Assembly: GCF_036227605.1 (NCBI RefSeq)
Contig: NZ_CP109487.1
Span: 2,232,001 to 2,296,000 of the forward strand
Length of the DNA: 64,000 nucleotides
Reading direction: 5' to 3'
From: Streptomyces sp. NBC_01439
Lineage (GTDB): Bacteria > Actinomycetota > Actinomycetes > Streptomycetales > Streptomycetaceae
The notes under the pieces were generated by a model that saw only the letters and a list, made by a program, of their open reading frames with translations, did no database searches and had not been told where the DNA came from. Each line of letters opens with the position of its first letter. Position 1 is the first letter of the stretch. The translations under genes were made by a program, and so were the position numbers. Shown piece by piece: positions 33,701 through 41,623 of this stretch.

Positions 33701-35241
33701 TTCTGCTCCGGCTGCCAGTCGATGACCATGGCGTTGCCGTGGACGTCCTCGACGTAGTCGAGGTTCCAGCGCCAGGCCTGGCGGCAGGACGAGTTGGCGT
33801 ACGCCGCCTGGTGGCAGGGTTCGCCGGGGTGGTTGCCGAAGACGGGGACGGTGAAGACCGAGTCGGTGACGGTCAGCGGCGAAGCTCCGTCGCCGTGGGT
33901 GCCGACGTTGTGGCGTCCGAAGTGGTACCGCGTGCCGTCGCGGGTGGTGACGACCCAGTACTCGCCGTCCTTCGCGCCGTTGGCGCTGCCCGACATCCGC
34001 TCGATCTTCGAACCGTCATCGGCGGCCGGAACCAGCTGCCCCGATGCGGCGTCGCGGACCAGCTCGGTGGTGGAGCCACCGAGCGACATCACCAGGTTGT
34101 CGCCGGCCCAGCACAGGTCGCCCTTCTTCTTGTCCGTGCTGTTGTCGTTGTTCGGTGCACCCCCTGTCGCATCGCGGTCCTCCGAGCAGGCCCGGTAGCG
34201 GCGTTCGATGTAGCCGGGCTCGTAGCTCCAGCCGTCACCGATCCACGAACCCTGCCCGTTGGCCACGGACGTCTTGCCGTCCACGGCCTGCGAGGAGTAG
34301 GAGAAGGCAATCTTCGGCTCGGGTCCGGCCGGGTTCGGGGGCACGGTCAGCGGATACGTCCAGGAGAACCCGCCGCCGCTTCCTCCCGCCGACCAACTGC
34401 CCGAGGGGGAGAGCGGGGTGGCCTTGTAGGTGCCGCCCGCGCCCGAGCCCCCGTCGGAAGCGGCCAGGACCATCGCACCGCCGCCACCGGACATGGTGCG
34501 CAGGCCCTGCCCGGGCACGGCGACCGGGTCGACGGTTGCCCGGACGGTCCCGGAGTGGGGGTCGTTGGTGCTCGGGACGTCCACGGCGGCGGAGCACTCG
34601 GGAAGCTCGGGCGTGGTCAGGAAGCACTCGGGGAGTTGCTTGAGCTCCAGGCGAGTGGCCCATTCGGTGCCGTAGAGGTCCTCGAACTTCTTGTAGTCGA
34701 GCTGCACGTCGACCGGGGTCGAGCTGCCGGCCGGAGGTGTGACCTTGATGATCGCGCCGTCGACGCCGGCCGACTCGGTGACGGTCCGCGCCTCGACGGC
34801 CACCACCCAGGTTCCGGACGGGGCCGGCGGCGTCGGATTCCTTTCGGTCGGCGAGGCCTTGCCGATGCTGATGGGCAGCCCGCCCGCCTGGACCAGCTGC
34901 GTCCCGCTCTCCGGATTCAGCGCCACGGGTTCCGAGCCGGCCGCCGGGGGAGTCACCCTGGAGGGCTCGTACCCCGGGGGCGGCGCCGCGGCGGCACCGT
35001 CCCAGCCCTGCAGTTTCGCGGCCGCGACCTTGTCGAGCTTGGCCTTGATGTCCTGCTGGAGGCCGGGCAGGTCGACGCCGCTGCGGTTTCCCGGTGACGC
35101 CGCCCAGGCCTCGGCGGGCAGAAGAGTTGCGACCAGCGTCACGGACAGCGTGACGCCGATGCGCCCGGCGAGGCGCGCGCGCCAGGCGCGGGCCTTTCTG
35201 TTTCCGGGCAGGCTGGAATTGTTCGCCGAAATCGGCGACAT
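27793..35241 (-). CDS. Secreted RHS-repeat polymorphic toxin with ricin lectin and Hint domains
   Basis: 2482 residues. Sec signal peptide (LSVTLVATLLPAEAWA), N-terminal sugar-protein-like beta region (PLTVPPNPAGPEPKIAFSYS near residue 300), long YD/RHS repeat array (YDALGRPVKAYDAAGNP, YDARGRLIGTSDPDLG), a ricin-type beta-trefoil lectin inserted at about 1753-1867 (GKCLDVDGGNSDDGTPAQVM, two QxW-like units QKWTLSG and QQWVFGG), the RHS core end (REYEPANGRFISVDPVIDI), a Hint autoprotease at about 2226-2372 (CLRRDSFTEDTLVLMADGTT to TYHVLAGKTPVLVHN), and a 110-residue toxin tip (27796-28125) with DFEVHVYHKGKEVGIFGSDG and WFSKHGKSADVDVPRD. The tip's activity is not recognised. ATG at 35241 follows a GGGGGGG ribosome site by five bases. 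Confidence 0.88.
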   Translation of the reverse strand: MSPISANNSSLPGNRKARAWRARLAGRIGVTLSVTLVATLLPAEAWAASPGNRSGVDLPGLQQDIKAKLDKVAAAKLQGWDGAAAAPPPGYEPSRVTPPAAGSEPVALNPESGTQLVQAGGLPISIGKASPTERNPTPPAPSGTWVVAVEARTVTESAGVDGAIIKVTPPAGSSTPVDVQLDYKKFEDLYGTEWATRLELKQLPECFLTTPELPECSAAVDVPSTNDPHSGTVRATVDPVAVPGQGLRTMSGGGGAMVLAASDGGSGAGGTYKATPLSPSGSWSAGGSGGGFSWTYPLTVPPNPAGPEPKIAFSYSSQAVDGKTSVANGQGSWIGDGWSYEPGYIERRYRACSEDRDATGGAPNNDNSTDKKKGDLCWAGDNLVMSLGGSTTELVRDAASGQLVPAADDGSKIERMSGSANGAKDGEYWVVTTRDGTRYHFGRHNVGTHGDGASPLTVTDSVFTVPVFGNHPGEPCHQAAYANSSCRQAWRWNLDYVEDVHGNAMVIDWQPEQNRYAKNAKFKEKNAAEVGYTRGGYPTRILYGLRADNLAGAPAGRVEFTLAERCIEEGGVKCGNAQFDSKNYGDKQPWWDTPSTLHCKMDAENCHVASPTFWSRKRLTGVTTYGQRTEGSTALSKVDHWSLTQSFPKQRTDTHPPLWLESITRTGYGTAKDGGDNLIGIPLPPVSFLANVQDMPNRVAKSANDATPDYDRLRVETIRNETGGETYVDYSAPCAVGTTHPKPEANTTRCFPVHWSPDTELEKPPLEWFNKYVVEKVVEKDRVARQPDVTTSYTYEGDAAWGKDTDEFTKPELRTYSQWRGYASVVTTKGVTANAGKPDATEQSQTRTRYFRGMSGDGGRAKVRVKDSTNAEDLGEDLLQLQGQVAETISYTKAGGNVSSRVINWPWSQRTANRPRRGTTDLEAFRTGTARSDAFQSIEGGTRMVRTQNTFDEGAYGLPKTAQAEVLTSNGTGWTSSEQNCITTTYVHNTTKHIIGLAQRVRSTAGDCSKAATGQVLTDTRTSYDALNAFGTAPVKGLPVQVDTLDGAGTGWVTTARTEYDALGRPVKAYDAAGNPTSTTVSPPTGPVFSTTITNALGHTVTAKSDPGRGSVLESTDANGRKASMAYDALGRTTGVWTPSRKQGTDKAAFVFSYDISVDMPPTVVSGALRDNGTYENTVTVYDGLLRTRQTQKEALGGGRLITDTLYNASGAVRQTDNAYYAEGEPDKKIFVPETVFHVPNATATAYDGLGRAVRSTTLHEGTPHHSAVVTYGGNWTVQRSAMSADGTAPLAGSEATRTWTDALNRTTLVQKFSAADLTTWTDTKYAYDVRGKLAKVTDAAGNDWTYSYDARGRLIGTSDPDLGNSSFGYNNLDQQVWSENAAGQKTFTNYDKLNRKTAEVEDAPNGTPVATWSYDTLPGAKGQPVASTRRTGDVTVTSKVTGYDSEYRPTGTTLTIPDGAATKGLAGTYAYTTTYTPTGKVRSTTVPATPGGLAAEKLITRYNEEGAPTTMSGLSWYTAETVFSPFGEVLRTASGKAPHRVWTTSFYDPTTGRVTDTSADRETTGPNRINARSYKYDTSGKITSVTDRQSGGRVDRQCYTYNTLGQLTKAWTGRTENCTGPSLSDVTPGPDGDGYWQEYEFDAIGNRTKLINRDLTNAALDDTTTYAYGVQVTGNGGLPPVKTHPHALTEAKQTTKSQNSTVTSLSTYGYDSAGNTTRRTIDGDTQILNWDRRNKLASASSPGIGAVTVTGLGGKCLDVDGGNSDDGTPAQVMSCNESKAQKWTLSGDTVKALGKCLTAKDSRARLYTCDGSNEQKFTSRPDKTLYNQATGQCVTVPNDDAADGNDLHIYTCVAGSAAQQWVFGGSGSSYIYDASGNRLIQETGSSRTLYLGEAEVTVNLAGQAVDAVRYYTGVGATTTVRQTKGKTTGHALTVLLSDRQGTATTMVEQAAGQKVTHRKADPYGNPRGAQVGNWAGQRDFLGTGTDDSATRLTHIGAREYEPANGRFISVDPVIDITNPMQMNGYVYANGDPVNQMDPTGLESCFPNYCAGTNGTYGDYKEENDPEVERQRVSGGGGSKGNAKGDAKSGTKSTVKLVLAGKPLPTEEELLRQGFWPTRTYQENLRRWANGHCSSTGARDRQDFCDAANRIGLTSPSGDWMEALGIRNTWECIKDPGWNKNCGMAAVDVTITIAGSFIGRAAKAATAGRAVTGAAANEAVDVAIACLRRDSFTEDTLVLMADGTTKEIDDVEVGEKVLATDPVTGETTPKTVTAEILTKDDKEYVDLTIGAGEAEPVITTTVHHPFWSMSAGAWVYAGDLKAGMTLRTDDGRAVAVARTRSYRADQTTYNLTVSDLHTYHVLAGKTPVLVHNAGGLYVRGPKDPLNFGSNYTGRVDRFDIGGTTDFEVHVYHKGKEVGIFGSDGWFSKHGKSADVDVPRDVYNNLKGLAVGELRRDGRIGEKGTENVKGDNWKRPRITGGGC

Positions 35242-35298
35242 GTGGACCCCCCCACGCACTGCCGCCACGGCCATGGCGCGCGGCCGGCAGAAGACTGA

Positions 35299-35328
35299 TA
35301 AATAGCCCGCTGATTCTGTGGCCGTCAA
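35299..35328 (-). promoter_or_regulatory. Promoter of the RHS toxin gene
   Basis: On the minus strand TTGACG (35328-35323), an 18-base spacer and TATTTA (35304-35299) form a near-consensus vegetative promoter. It would start transcription about 50 bases before the RHS start codon. Confidence 0.55.
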
Positions 35329-35521
35329 TCCAGAAAATCTACGGCCTTGATCGTCAGTGTGACCTTAATCACTTCACGCCCTGCACAGGGCGGGGCAATC
35401 CATGCAAATCGACGGTAAATGGCGGGCGTGAAGCCGAATGCGAGGGGTGACGATGTTCGAGGAATGGTTCATGCTCGGCGCGCGCCTCCTGTGCGCGAAT
35501 GGCTGCGGGGGCGGACATCGC

Positions 35522-35544
35522 ACTTTCGGTCGATGGCCGAAAGT
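35522..35544. promoter_or_regulatory. ACTTTCGG/CCGAAAGT inverted repeat
   Basis: Two 8-base arms (35522-35529, 35537-35544) around a 7-base centre, 55 bases before the DNRLRE gene and within the 357-base divergent region shared with the RHS gene. It is a candidate operator controlling one or both. Apart from this and the RHS promoter I see nothing else in 35242-35598. Confidence 0.45.
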
Positions 35545-35598
35545 CATTGTGTACCGAGGGCTGCGAAATTGGGCGCCCGAGGGGGGAGAAGAAGAACC

Positions 35599-38500
35599 AT
35601 GGCTGTCAATGAATCCGTGGACGACAGTCCACCAAGAGCTCCGGAGGACGAGGGAGCGACCGCGCCGCCGGCTGTGCGCTGGTTCGAGCGCCGCAGGGCC
35701 ATGGGGGGGCTGGCTGCCGTGCTTGCCCTGGCCGTCGCGGTGCCGGTCGGCGTCCACCTGAACGAACGCGAGAAGCCACGCACCCGGCCCGCCGAAAGTT
35801 CTGCTACCGCGCCCGAGGCCCGCCGGCTGGCCGAAAGCAGCGGCAAGGAGGTCGAGGTCGAGGCTGAGCGGAGTGCGAACACCACGACATGGGCGCAGCC
35901 TGACGGGTCGTTCCGCAAGCAGATCTTCAGCGCGGCCTTCCGCGCCAACGTGGACGGGAAGTGGAAGCCCATCGACACCGGCCTGGAGCGGGTGGAGGGC
36001 GGCTACGCGGCCAAGGCGGTCAACGGCCGGGTCTTCTTCAGCGGGGGGTCGAAGGAGCAGGCGGGCGGCGAGGGGCGCGCCGCGCGTGGCGTGAACCGGG
36101 TGGCGCTGCGGCAGGACGCGCCCGGCGAAGTGTGGACCGAGCTGGTCCGGTTGAACACCAGCGGCCACGACATGACCGTCAGCTGGCCCGGCGTCCTGCC
36201 CGCGCCCGTCATCGACGGCCCGCGCGCCCTGTACGAGAACGTCCGCCCCGGGATCGACCTGGTGATGACCGCGCAGGACGGCGGCTACTCGCACCTGCTC
36301 GTCGTCAAGGACAAGCAGGCCACGGCCGATCCGCTACTGGGACAGCTCAAGTACCGCCTGGCCAGCCCCGACATGACGTTCCACCTGGACGACACGTCGG
36401 ACGCACTGAGTGCCCGTGACGCCAAGGGCGAGGAGGTCGCGGGCTCGCCGACCCCGATGATGTGGGACTCCAGCGGCAAGGTCGCCACCACCGACGACCG
36501 GCCGGCCTGGAAGCCGACCGCCGTCGCCGAGCAGCACCCGACGCTGGCCCTGTCCGGCCTGGGCGGCGCGGAGGGCGCGCGCCTGAAGCCCGTCGCAGCG
36601 GCGCTTGCGGACAACGCGCTGTCCCTCACCCCGGACAATGCGCTGCTCAATGCGCCGGAAACGGTGTATCCGGTCTTCATCGACCCTTCTTTCAAGGGAC
36701 ACAAGCACGCTTGGACCCTGCTTTACAAGACGGCAGAGAATTCAAGCTTCTACAACGGCCAGAATTTCAACGCGAGCGGCACGAACGAAGCCCGCGTCGG
36801 ATTCGAGTCCACGACGGGCGGTACCTCCCGCTCCATTTTCAACTTCGACTTCGGAAGGCAGCTCCAGGGCTCCGAAATCGTCTCGGCCAGCGTCCGGGCG
36901 TTGCAGACCTATTCGTGGTCGTGTGACAGCAAGCAGATGCTCATCTTCTCGACCCCGTACATCACATCGTCGAGTACCTGGGGAAGCACCAACAACGCGG
37001 ACTACTGGGGCAGAGTGGTCGCCTCGGAGTACGCGGGGTACGGCTACAACAGCTCGTGCCCCGACAACTGGATCGCCCCCGACATCAAGGGCTTGGTCGC
37101 CGAGGCCGCCAACAGCGGCTGGGGGGCGCTGTCCCTGGGGTTCGCCGCCCCGAACGAGTCGGACCCGTACTTCTGGAAGAAGTTCATCGCCAACGGCGAG
37201 GCCGCTCCGTACATCGAGGTCGTCTACAACTCGCGCCCGGACACCCCGACCGCGGCGAACATGCAGACCTTCCCCGGCGGCCCGTGCCTGACCGGTTGGC
37301 CCGGAACCGGCATCGGCAAGACCAACGTCACCTTCCAGGTGAAGGGCACCGACCGCGACGGCAACCTCGACAAGGTCGAGATCCAGGTGTGGGGCGACAG
37401 TGGGACGGTCTTCGACCAGTGGCTGTGGCCCAACAGCGACGGCGTGGTCACCGCCGAGGTGCCCTGGAACACCTTCAGCGACGGCCAGACCTACTACTGG
37501 CTCTCCCGCGCCACCGACAAGGACGGCGCGTGGTCGGGCAGCGGGCCGCACGAATCCGGTAGCGGGGGCTGGTGCAGGTTCACCGTCAGCCACACCGTCC
37601 CGCCCAACCCGGCCGTCTCCTCCGCCGCCTTCCCGCCGCAGGGCGACGACTTCAACGAGTGGAGCACGGAGCCTGCCAGCACGCCGGGCCAGAACTTCAC
37701 CATCAAGGGCAACGGTGCCAAGGCGGAGGACATCCGCGAGTACCAGTGGAGCCTGAACCGCCCCGTGTTCGACCAGAAGGCCGTGCCCGCCCCCGGTGGC
37801 GACGAAGTCTCCGTCCCGCTGCAGGTGGACACCTCCGGTCCGAACGTCCTCTACGTCCGCACCGTCGGCAAGTCCGGCAACATATCCGCCCAGAGCACCT
37901 ACGGCTTCCTCGTCAGGCCGAGGCCCGGCCAGGACACGCCCGGTGATGTCACCGGTGACGGCCACCCCGACCTCCTGGCCATCGACAAGGACGGCAACCT
38001 GCGCACCTACGCGGGAGACAGCGCCGGTGACACCGACGCCTACATCCCCGGCGCGGTCGAGAACGGCAAGCCCGTGGCCCCCGGCTACTGGAAGGATCCG
38101 GTCACCGGCCAGTCCGCGCTCATCGGTCACGCCACCGACTGGTACCCCGGTGACGGCCTCACGGACCTGATCGCGCGGATGCCCGACGGCAAGCTCTACG
38201 TCTACCCCGGCACCGGCACCGGCCAGTTCGACGTCGGCCGCCGCATGCAGATGCAGCTGCCCCTCAGCGCCCCCGACCCGTCGACCTTCCGGCAGCTCGT
38301 CGTCACCGAGGACATCGACGGCGACGGCCTGGGCGATATGTTCGCCCTGGACGCCGACGGCTTCTGGGCGTTCTCCGGCTATACCGGATCCAGCTTCGCC
38401 TCCTACAAGAAGATGGCCACCGGCTGGGCCGGCCGTGACATCGTCGGCGTTCGGGACGTCTCGGGGGACAAGGTCCCGGATCTGATCTTCCGGGACAACA

Positions 38501-38811
38501 CCAACGCCAACCGCGGCCTGGCCCTGCGCAAGGGCAAGCCCGGCGTCAACGGCGGGGTCGACCTCAGGTCCCTGGAGTCCAAGGCGAACGCCGAAGGCGG
38601 CGAGGACTACACCTACGCCACCACCGGCTGGGGCCGGGCCGCCTACCCCAAGCTCCTCGGCACCCCCGATGCCAACGGTGACGGCATCCCCGACATCTGG
38701 GCCGTCGGGGACAACGGATACCAATGGCTCTTCCTCGGCGGAACCAGCACCCTCGGCGCACCCAACGGTCGCGACGAGGACGGCTGGAACACCTTCCTGA
38801 CGATCGGGTAG
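35599..38811 (+). CDS. Surface DNRLRE/VCBS-repeat protein
   Basis: 1070 residues. A cytoplasmic N-terminus with RRR and one membrane segment (MGGLAAVLALAVAVPVGVHL, about 36-55) act as an uncleaved or late-cleaved signal anchor. After a beta-rich region comes a DNRLRE-type domain (about 356-530: VYPVFIDPSFKGHKHAWTLL), Ig-like parts, then four VCBS/FG-GAP calcium loops (DVTGDGHPDLLAIDKDGN about 783, DIDGDGLGDMFALDADG, DVSGDKVPDLIFRDN, DANGDGIPDIWAVGDNG about 1024). Proteins of this build are usual companions of RHS toxins in Streptomyces, normally in the same direction; here they are divergent. It may anchor or deliver the toxin. ATG at 35599 is preceded by GGGAGA. Confidence 0.85.
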   Translation: MAVNESVDDSPPRAPEDEGATAPPAVRWFERRRAMGGLAAVLALAVAVPVGVHLNEREKPRTRPAESSATAPEARRLAESSGKEVEVEAERSANTTTWAQPDGSFRKQIFSAAFRANVDGKWKPIDTGLERVEGGYAAKAVNGRVFFSGGSKEQAGGEGRAARGVNRVALRQDAPGEVWTELVRLNTSGHDMTVSWPGVLPAPVIDGPRALYENVRPGIDLVMTAQDGGYSHLLVVKDKQATADPLLGQLKYRLASPDMTFHLDDTSDALSARDAKGEEVAGSPTPMMWDSSGKVATTDDRPAWKPTAVAEQHPTLALSGLGGAEGARLKPVAAALADNALSLTPDNALLNAPETVYPVFIDPSFKGHKHAWTLLYKTAENSSFYNGQNFNASGTNEARVGFESTTGGTSRSIFNFDFGRQLQGSEIVSASVRALQTYSWSCDSKQMLIFSTPYITSSSTWGSTNNADYWGRVVASEYAGYGYNSSCPDNWIAPDIKGLVAEAANSGWGALSLGFAAPNESDPYFWKKFIANGEAAPYIEVVYNSRPDTPTAANMQTFPGGPCLTGWPGTGIGKTNVTFQVKGTDRDGNLDKVEIQVWGDSGTVFDQWLWPNSDGVVTAEVPWNTFSDGQTYYWLSRATDKDGAWSGSGPHESGSGGWCRFTVSHTVPPNPAVSSAAFPPQGDDFNEWSTEPASTPGQNFTIKGNGAKAEDIREYQWSLNRPVFDQKAVPAPGGDEVSVPLQVDTSGPNVLYVRTVGKSGNISAQSTYGFLVRPRPGQDTPGDVTGDGHPDLLAIDKDGNLRTYAGDSAGDTDAYIPGAVENGKPVAPGYWKDPVTGQSALIGHATDWYPGDGLTDLIARMPDGKLYVYPGTGTGQFDVGRRMQMQLPLSAPDPSTFRQLVVTEDIDGDGLGDMFALDADGFWAFSGYTGSSFASYKKMATGWAGRDIVGVRDVSGDKVPDLIFRDNTNANRGLALRKGKPGVNGGVDLRSLESKANAEGGEDYTYATTGWGRAAYPKLLGTPDANGDGIPDIWAVGDNGYQWLFLGGTSTLGAPNGRDEDGWNTFLTIG

Positions 38812-38837
38812 TCAGGACGGAGCAGCCGTAGCCGCGA

Positions 38838-38871
38838 GCGCCCTGCCGGGAGAACACTCCTGGCAGGGCGC
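38838..38871 (+). terminator. Terminator of the DNRLRE gene
   Basis: GCGCCCTGCC (38838-38847) and GGCAGGGCGC (38862-38871) form a perfect 10-base stem 26 bases after the stop codon, followed by a T-rich stretch. Confidence 0.85.
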
Positions 38872-38981
38872 CCTGTTGTTCCTGCTCCCCCGCGCGGAAC
38901 GCGAGGTCGGATTCCTGCCAGCGGGGCGAGCCCCAGGGAGATTTGATTGAACCCGCAACCAATCGGCGCGGGAGGAACGGC

Positions 38982-39719
38982 ATGGACAGCAACAACAGCG
39001 TGGCCCTGGTGACCGGTGGGAGCCGGGGGATCGGGGCTGCCGTCGCACTGCGGCTCGCCGAGGACGGGGCCGACGTCGCGATCACCTACGTCCACGACGC
39101 CGAGGCCGCGGCCGAGGTGGTCGGGAAGGTGGAGGCGCTCGGGCGGCGGGCCCTGGCCGTACGGGCCGACATCGGGGATCCGGAGGCCGCCGCAGCCGCG
39201 GTGGAGCGGGTCGTGACGGAGTTCGGGCGGCTGGACGTCCTGGTGAACAACGCCGGGGTGGGGGTGATCGGGCCGCTGGCGGAGCTGGCCCCGGCCGACG
39301 TGGAGCGCGTGCTCGCGGTCAACGTGCGCGGGGTGTTCCTCACGACGCAGGCGGCGGCCGGGCACCTGGGACCCGGCGGGCGGGTCATCACCATCGGCAG
39401 TTGCATGACCCAGCGGGTGCCGGGGCCGGGCGGGACGCTCTACGCGATGAGCAAGTCGGCTCTGACCGGGTTCAACAAGGCCCTGGCCCGGGAGTTGGGC
39501 GGGCTCGGGATCACCGCGAACGTCGTGCACCCGGGGCCGGTGGACACGGACATGAACCCGGCGGACGGACCGTACGCGGGGACGCAGGCGGCGCTGACGG
39601 CCCTCGGGCGGTTCGGCATGCCGCGGGAGGTGGCGTCCGTCGTGTCCTTCCTCGCGGGCGAGGAGGCCGCGTACGTGACGGGGGCGGAGTTCGCAGTGGA
39701 CGGCGGGCACGCCGCGTAG
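38982..39719 (+). CDS. Short-chain dehydrogenase/reductase
   Basis: 245 residues, classical SDR. The cofactor motif is ALVTGGSRGIGAAVAL; NNAG is present (LVNNAGVGVIGP). The catalytic Ser precedes YAMSK (Tyr and Lys of YxxxK present), and PGPVDTDMNP follows. The C-terminal AAYVTGAEFAVDGGHAA is the usual family end. It is an NAD(P)-dependent cytoplasmic enzyme of unknown substrate, similar to 3-oxoacyl-ACP reductases. ATG at 38982 has AGGA five bases upstream. Confidence 0.9.
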   Translation: MDSNNSVALVTGGSRGIGAAVALRLAEDGADVAITYVHDAEAAAEVVGKVEALGRRALAVRADIGDPEAAAAAVERVVTEFGRLDVLVNNAGVGVIGPLAELAPADVERVLAVNVRGVFLTTQAAAGHLGPGGRVITIGSCMTQRVPGPGGTLYAMSKSALTGFNKALARELGGLGITANVVHPGPVDTDMNPADGPYAGTQAALTALGRFGMPREVASVVSFLAGEEAAYVTGAEFAVDGGHAA

Positions 39720-39895
39720 GCCTCGGTCCGGGCCTTCCCTCACACCCGGGATGACGGCAGCCCCGGACGCCCCTGCCCACCGGAAGCGGCACGCCGGGTA
39801 TGTTGCCGAGCCATGAGAAGACGCTCGGCGCAGCGAACGGGAAGCACGGCGCGGTTCCGCGCGTCCGCGACAGCAGATCAGAAGGAGCGGACTCG

Positions 39896-40327
39896 ATGAC
39901 GCTGCCTTTGATGGGCCTGTTCCTGCTCGTCAGTGCGGCGGCCGTTCCGGCGTGCATCCTGGTGGTCGTCCTCATGCTGAGGAAACCACCCCGTTCGCTG
40001 CCCGGGATCTGTGCCGTTCTCGCCCTGATCTTCGTCTTCTCGGCTGCGGCCGTGTACTGCTACGGCTGGTTCTCCGTCGCCCTGGGAGGGCCGTTCCCGG
40101 AGCTGTGCGAGGACGGGAACGGCCCCGGCGCCCAGTTGGCGGGCCTGAAGCAGGAATACTGGCCCCTTCGCAACGCCTGCATCTACTCCGACGGCTCGAC
40201 GGTGGAGCACGTCTCCAGGTCGATCAACCTGTTCGTCTACGTGTCGGCCGGTCTTGCCGTCGTCCTGGCCTGCGCCGCCGTGTTCCTGAACCGACGGGCA
40301 CGACACGTGCCCGTCGGGAACCCATGA
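39896..40327 (+). CDS. Three-helix membrane protein of unknown function
   Basis: 143 residues with three membrane helices (LMGLFLLVSAAAVPACILVV, ICAVLALIFVFSAAAVYCYG, INLFVYVSAGLAVVLACAAV). An outer loop of ~50 residues between helices two and three contains two cysteines (ELCEDGNG, RNACIYSDG) that may form a disulfide. ATG at 39896 has GAAGGAG eight bases upstream. Its stop overlaps the ATG of a Tat-signal fragment (ATGA). No family recognised. Confidence 0.7.
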   Translation: MTLPLMGLFLLVSAAAVPACILVVVLMLRKPPRSLPGICAVLALIFVFSAAAVYCYGWFSVALGGPFPELCEDGNGPGAQLAGLKQEYWPLRNACIYSDGSTVEHVSRSINLFVYVSAGLAVVLACAAVFLNRRARHVPVGNP

Positions 40328-40722
40328 GCATCGAGTGCTCGCGTCGCACCGTACTCGAGCAGTTCACCGGCGTCGCCGCCGGAGCCGCATTGGTGTCCGC
40401 CGGAGGCACACGGCTCCCGCCGTCGCCGGGCCGGGCCGCGCCCGGCCCGATGGGGCGTGGCCCCGGGAGTGTCGGCTCCCGGGGCGGTCGAACGGGTGGC
40501 GTCAGCCGCCCAGTTCCTGGTGGCGGGCGGTCAGAGCCGCCGCGCCGGCTTCCGTCAGGGAGCCGTACAAGCGCAGGCGGGAGAAGCCTCCGTCCGGGAA
40601 GATGTCGATCCGGACGTGCGTGCCGACCGCCGGGGCGTCCAGCACGAAGCGGTGGTTGGTGTCGGGCTGCAGGCGGGTGCGCGGCAGGAACTCCGTCCAC
40701 TCGCCCTCCTCGCCCGTCTTGA
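40324..40722 (+). pseudogene. Tat signal-peptide remnant
   Basis: The ATG overlaps the preceding stop (ATGA) and the first ~33 codons read MSIECSRRTVLEQFTGVAAG followed by AALVSAGG: a twin-arginine signal with a hydrophobic core. After it the frame becomes low-complexity Arg/Gly/Pro and runs antisense into the allantoicase gene without any domain, up to 40722. Two hairpins (the stronger at 40460-40485) follow the signal region. It is most likely the first part of a lost Tat-exported protein whose body was deleted. A tiny Tat peptide is less likely. Confidence 0.5.
40460..40485 (-). terminator. Terminator of the allantoin operon
   Basis: GCCCCGGGAG (40460-40469) pairs with CTCCCGGGGC (40476-40485), loop of six bases, 17 bases beyond the allantoicase stop. 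A second stem, GGGCCGGGC/GCCCGGCCC, lies just to its left. Confidence 0.8.
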
Positions 40723-41620
40723 CCGACAGGGAGGCCCAGCCGGCCGAGTTGCCCTTGAGGTACGCGGTGTCGATCTCGACGGCGCGGATCTCGGACTCGG
40801 TGACGAGCTGGTAGCGGATCCAGTCGTTGCCGTTGTCGCGGCGGCGCGCGGTCTCCCAGCCGTCGTCCATCTTGCGGGAGCGGCCCGGGTTGATGGTGTT
40901 GGTCGGCGGGGAGTAGAAGCGGTTGGAGGCGTCCTGGACGGAGCCGCCGTTCTCCAGGGCCACCACGTCGAACGAGCCGAGCGCGTCGAGCCACTTCGGG
41001 TCGGGCAGGACCTCGCCGTAGACGCGCAGGCGGGCGATGCCGCCGTCGGGGTGCTGGTTGACGCGCAGGTGGGTGAAGCGCTGCGGGGCGTCCACCTCGA
41101 AGCCGTTGGCCGCGTGGCCGCCGACCGGGGTGCGGGCGACGATCGTCGTCCACTTCACGTCGTCGCCCTGGAGCTCCTCCGGGGTCGGCGCGAGGGCGCC
41201 CGCCCAGTTGGTCGCCTCGATGGAGACGGCCTGCGGCATGTTGCCGCGGAAGTGGGCGGTGTCGACGACGATGCCGCGGATCACGCCGGGGGCGCCGAGG
41301 CGTACGAGCGCCCAGTCGTGGTCCTCGGGGGTCGGCCAGGGCTGGGTGGCCGAGACACCGCGGCGGCGGCGGGTCTCCCAGCCGTCCATGACCTTGCCCT
41401 TGTGGCCGAAGTCCTCGGGGTCGAAGTGCGCGGCCTCGGAGATCAGCAGGTTCTCGCGCTGGGCGAAGAACTCGTCGTTGGCGGCGATGACACCGGCGCC
41501 CAGCTCACGGGCGGCGAGGTTCGCGTACTGGGTGAAGGGGAAGTCCGCGGTGCGGTAGTCCGCGTACGGGTCGCCGCCTCCGTACGGGTTCGCGTTACCG
41601 GTGAAGGATTCAATCGCCAC
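40502..41620 (-). CDS. alc: Allantoicase
   Basis: 372 residues with the two jelly-roll repeats of allantoicases, which hydrolyse allantoate to ureidoglycolate and urea. Repeat one contains KVMDGWETRRRRGVSATQPW and DTAHFRGNMPQAVSIE; repeat two RKMDDGWETARRRDNGNDWI and DTAYLKGNSAGWASL. The N-terminus has ANDEFFAQRENLLISEAAHF. The duplication is easy to see, and the length is standard. It lies three bases downstream of allantoinase in one operon divergent from the IclR regulator. Confidence 0.94.
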   Translation of the reverse strand: MAIESFTGNANPYGGGDPYADYRTADFPFTQYANLAARELGAGVIAANDEFFAQRENLLISEAAHFDPEDFGHKGKVMDGWETRRRRGVSATQPWPTPEDHDWALVRLGAPGVIRGIVVDTAHFRGNMPQAVSIEATNWAGALAPTPEELQGDDVKWTTIVARTPVGGHAANGFEVDAPQRFTHLRVNQHPDGGIARLRVYGEVLPDPKWLDALGSFDVVALENGGSVQDASNRFYSPPTNTINPGRSRKMDDGWETARRRDNGNDWIRYQLVTESEIRAVEIDTAYLKGNSAGWASLSVKTGEEGEWTEFLPRTRLQPDTNHRFVLDAPAVGTHVRIDIFPDGGFSRLRLYGSLTEAGAAALTARHQELGG

Positions 41621-41623
41621 TGG

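Noticed and set aside
28846..35097. A 2083-codon open frame on the plus strand opposite the RHS gene
   Set aside because: It is a shadow of the strong third-position GC bias of the RHS gene. The translation is low-complexity Val/Gly/Arg without domains, while the minus strand gives a signal peptide, RHS repeats, lectin and Hint.
36742..38724. 660-codon minus-strand frame opposite the DNRLRE/VCBS gene
   Set aside because: Same GC-shadow effect; no domain or ribosome site, and the plus strand is clearly coding.
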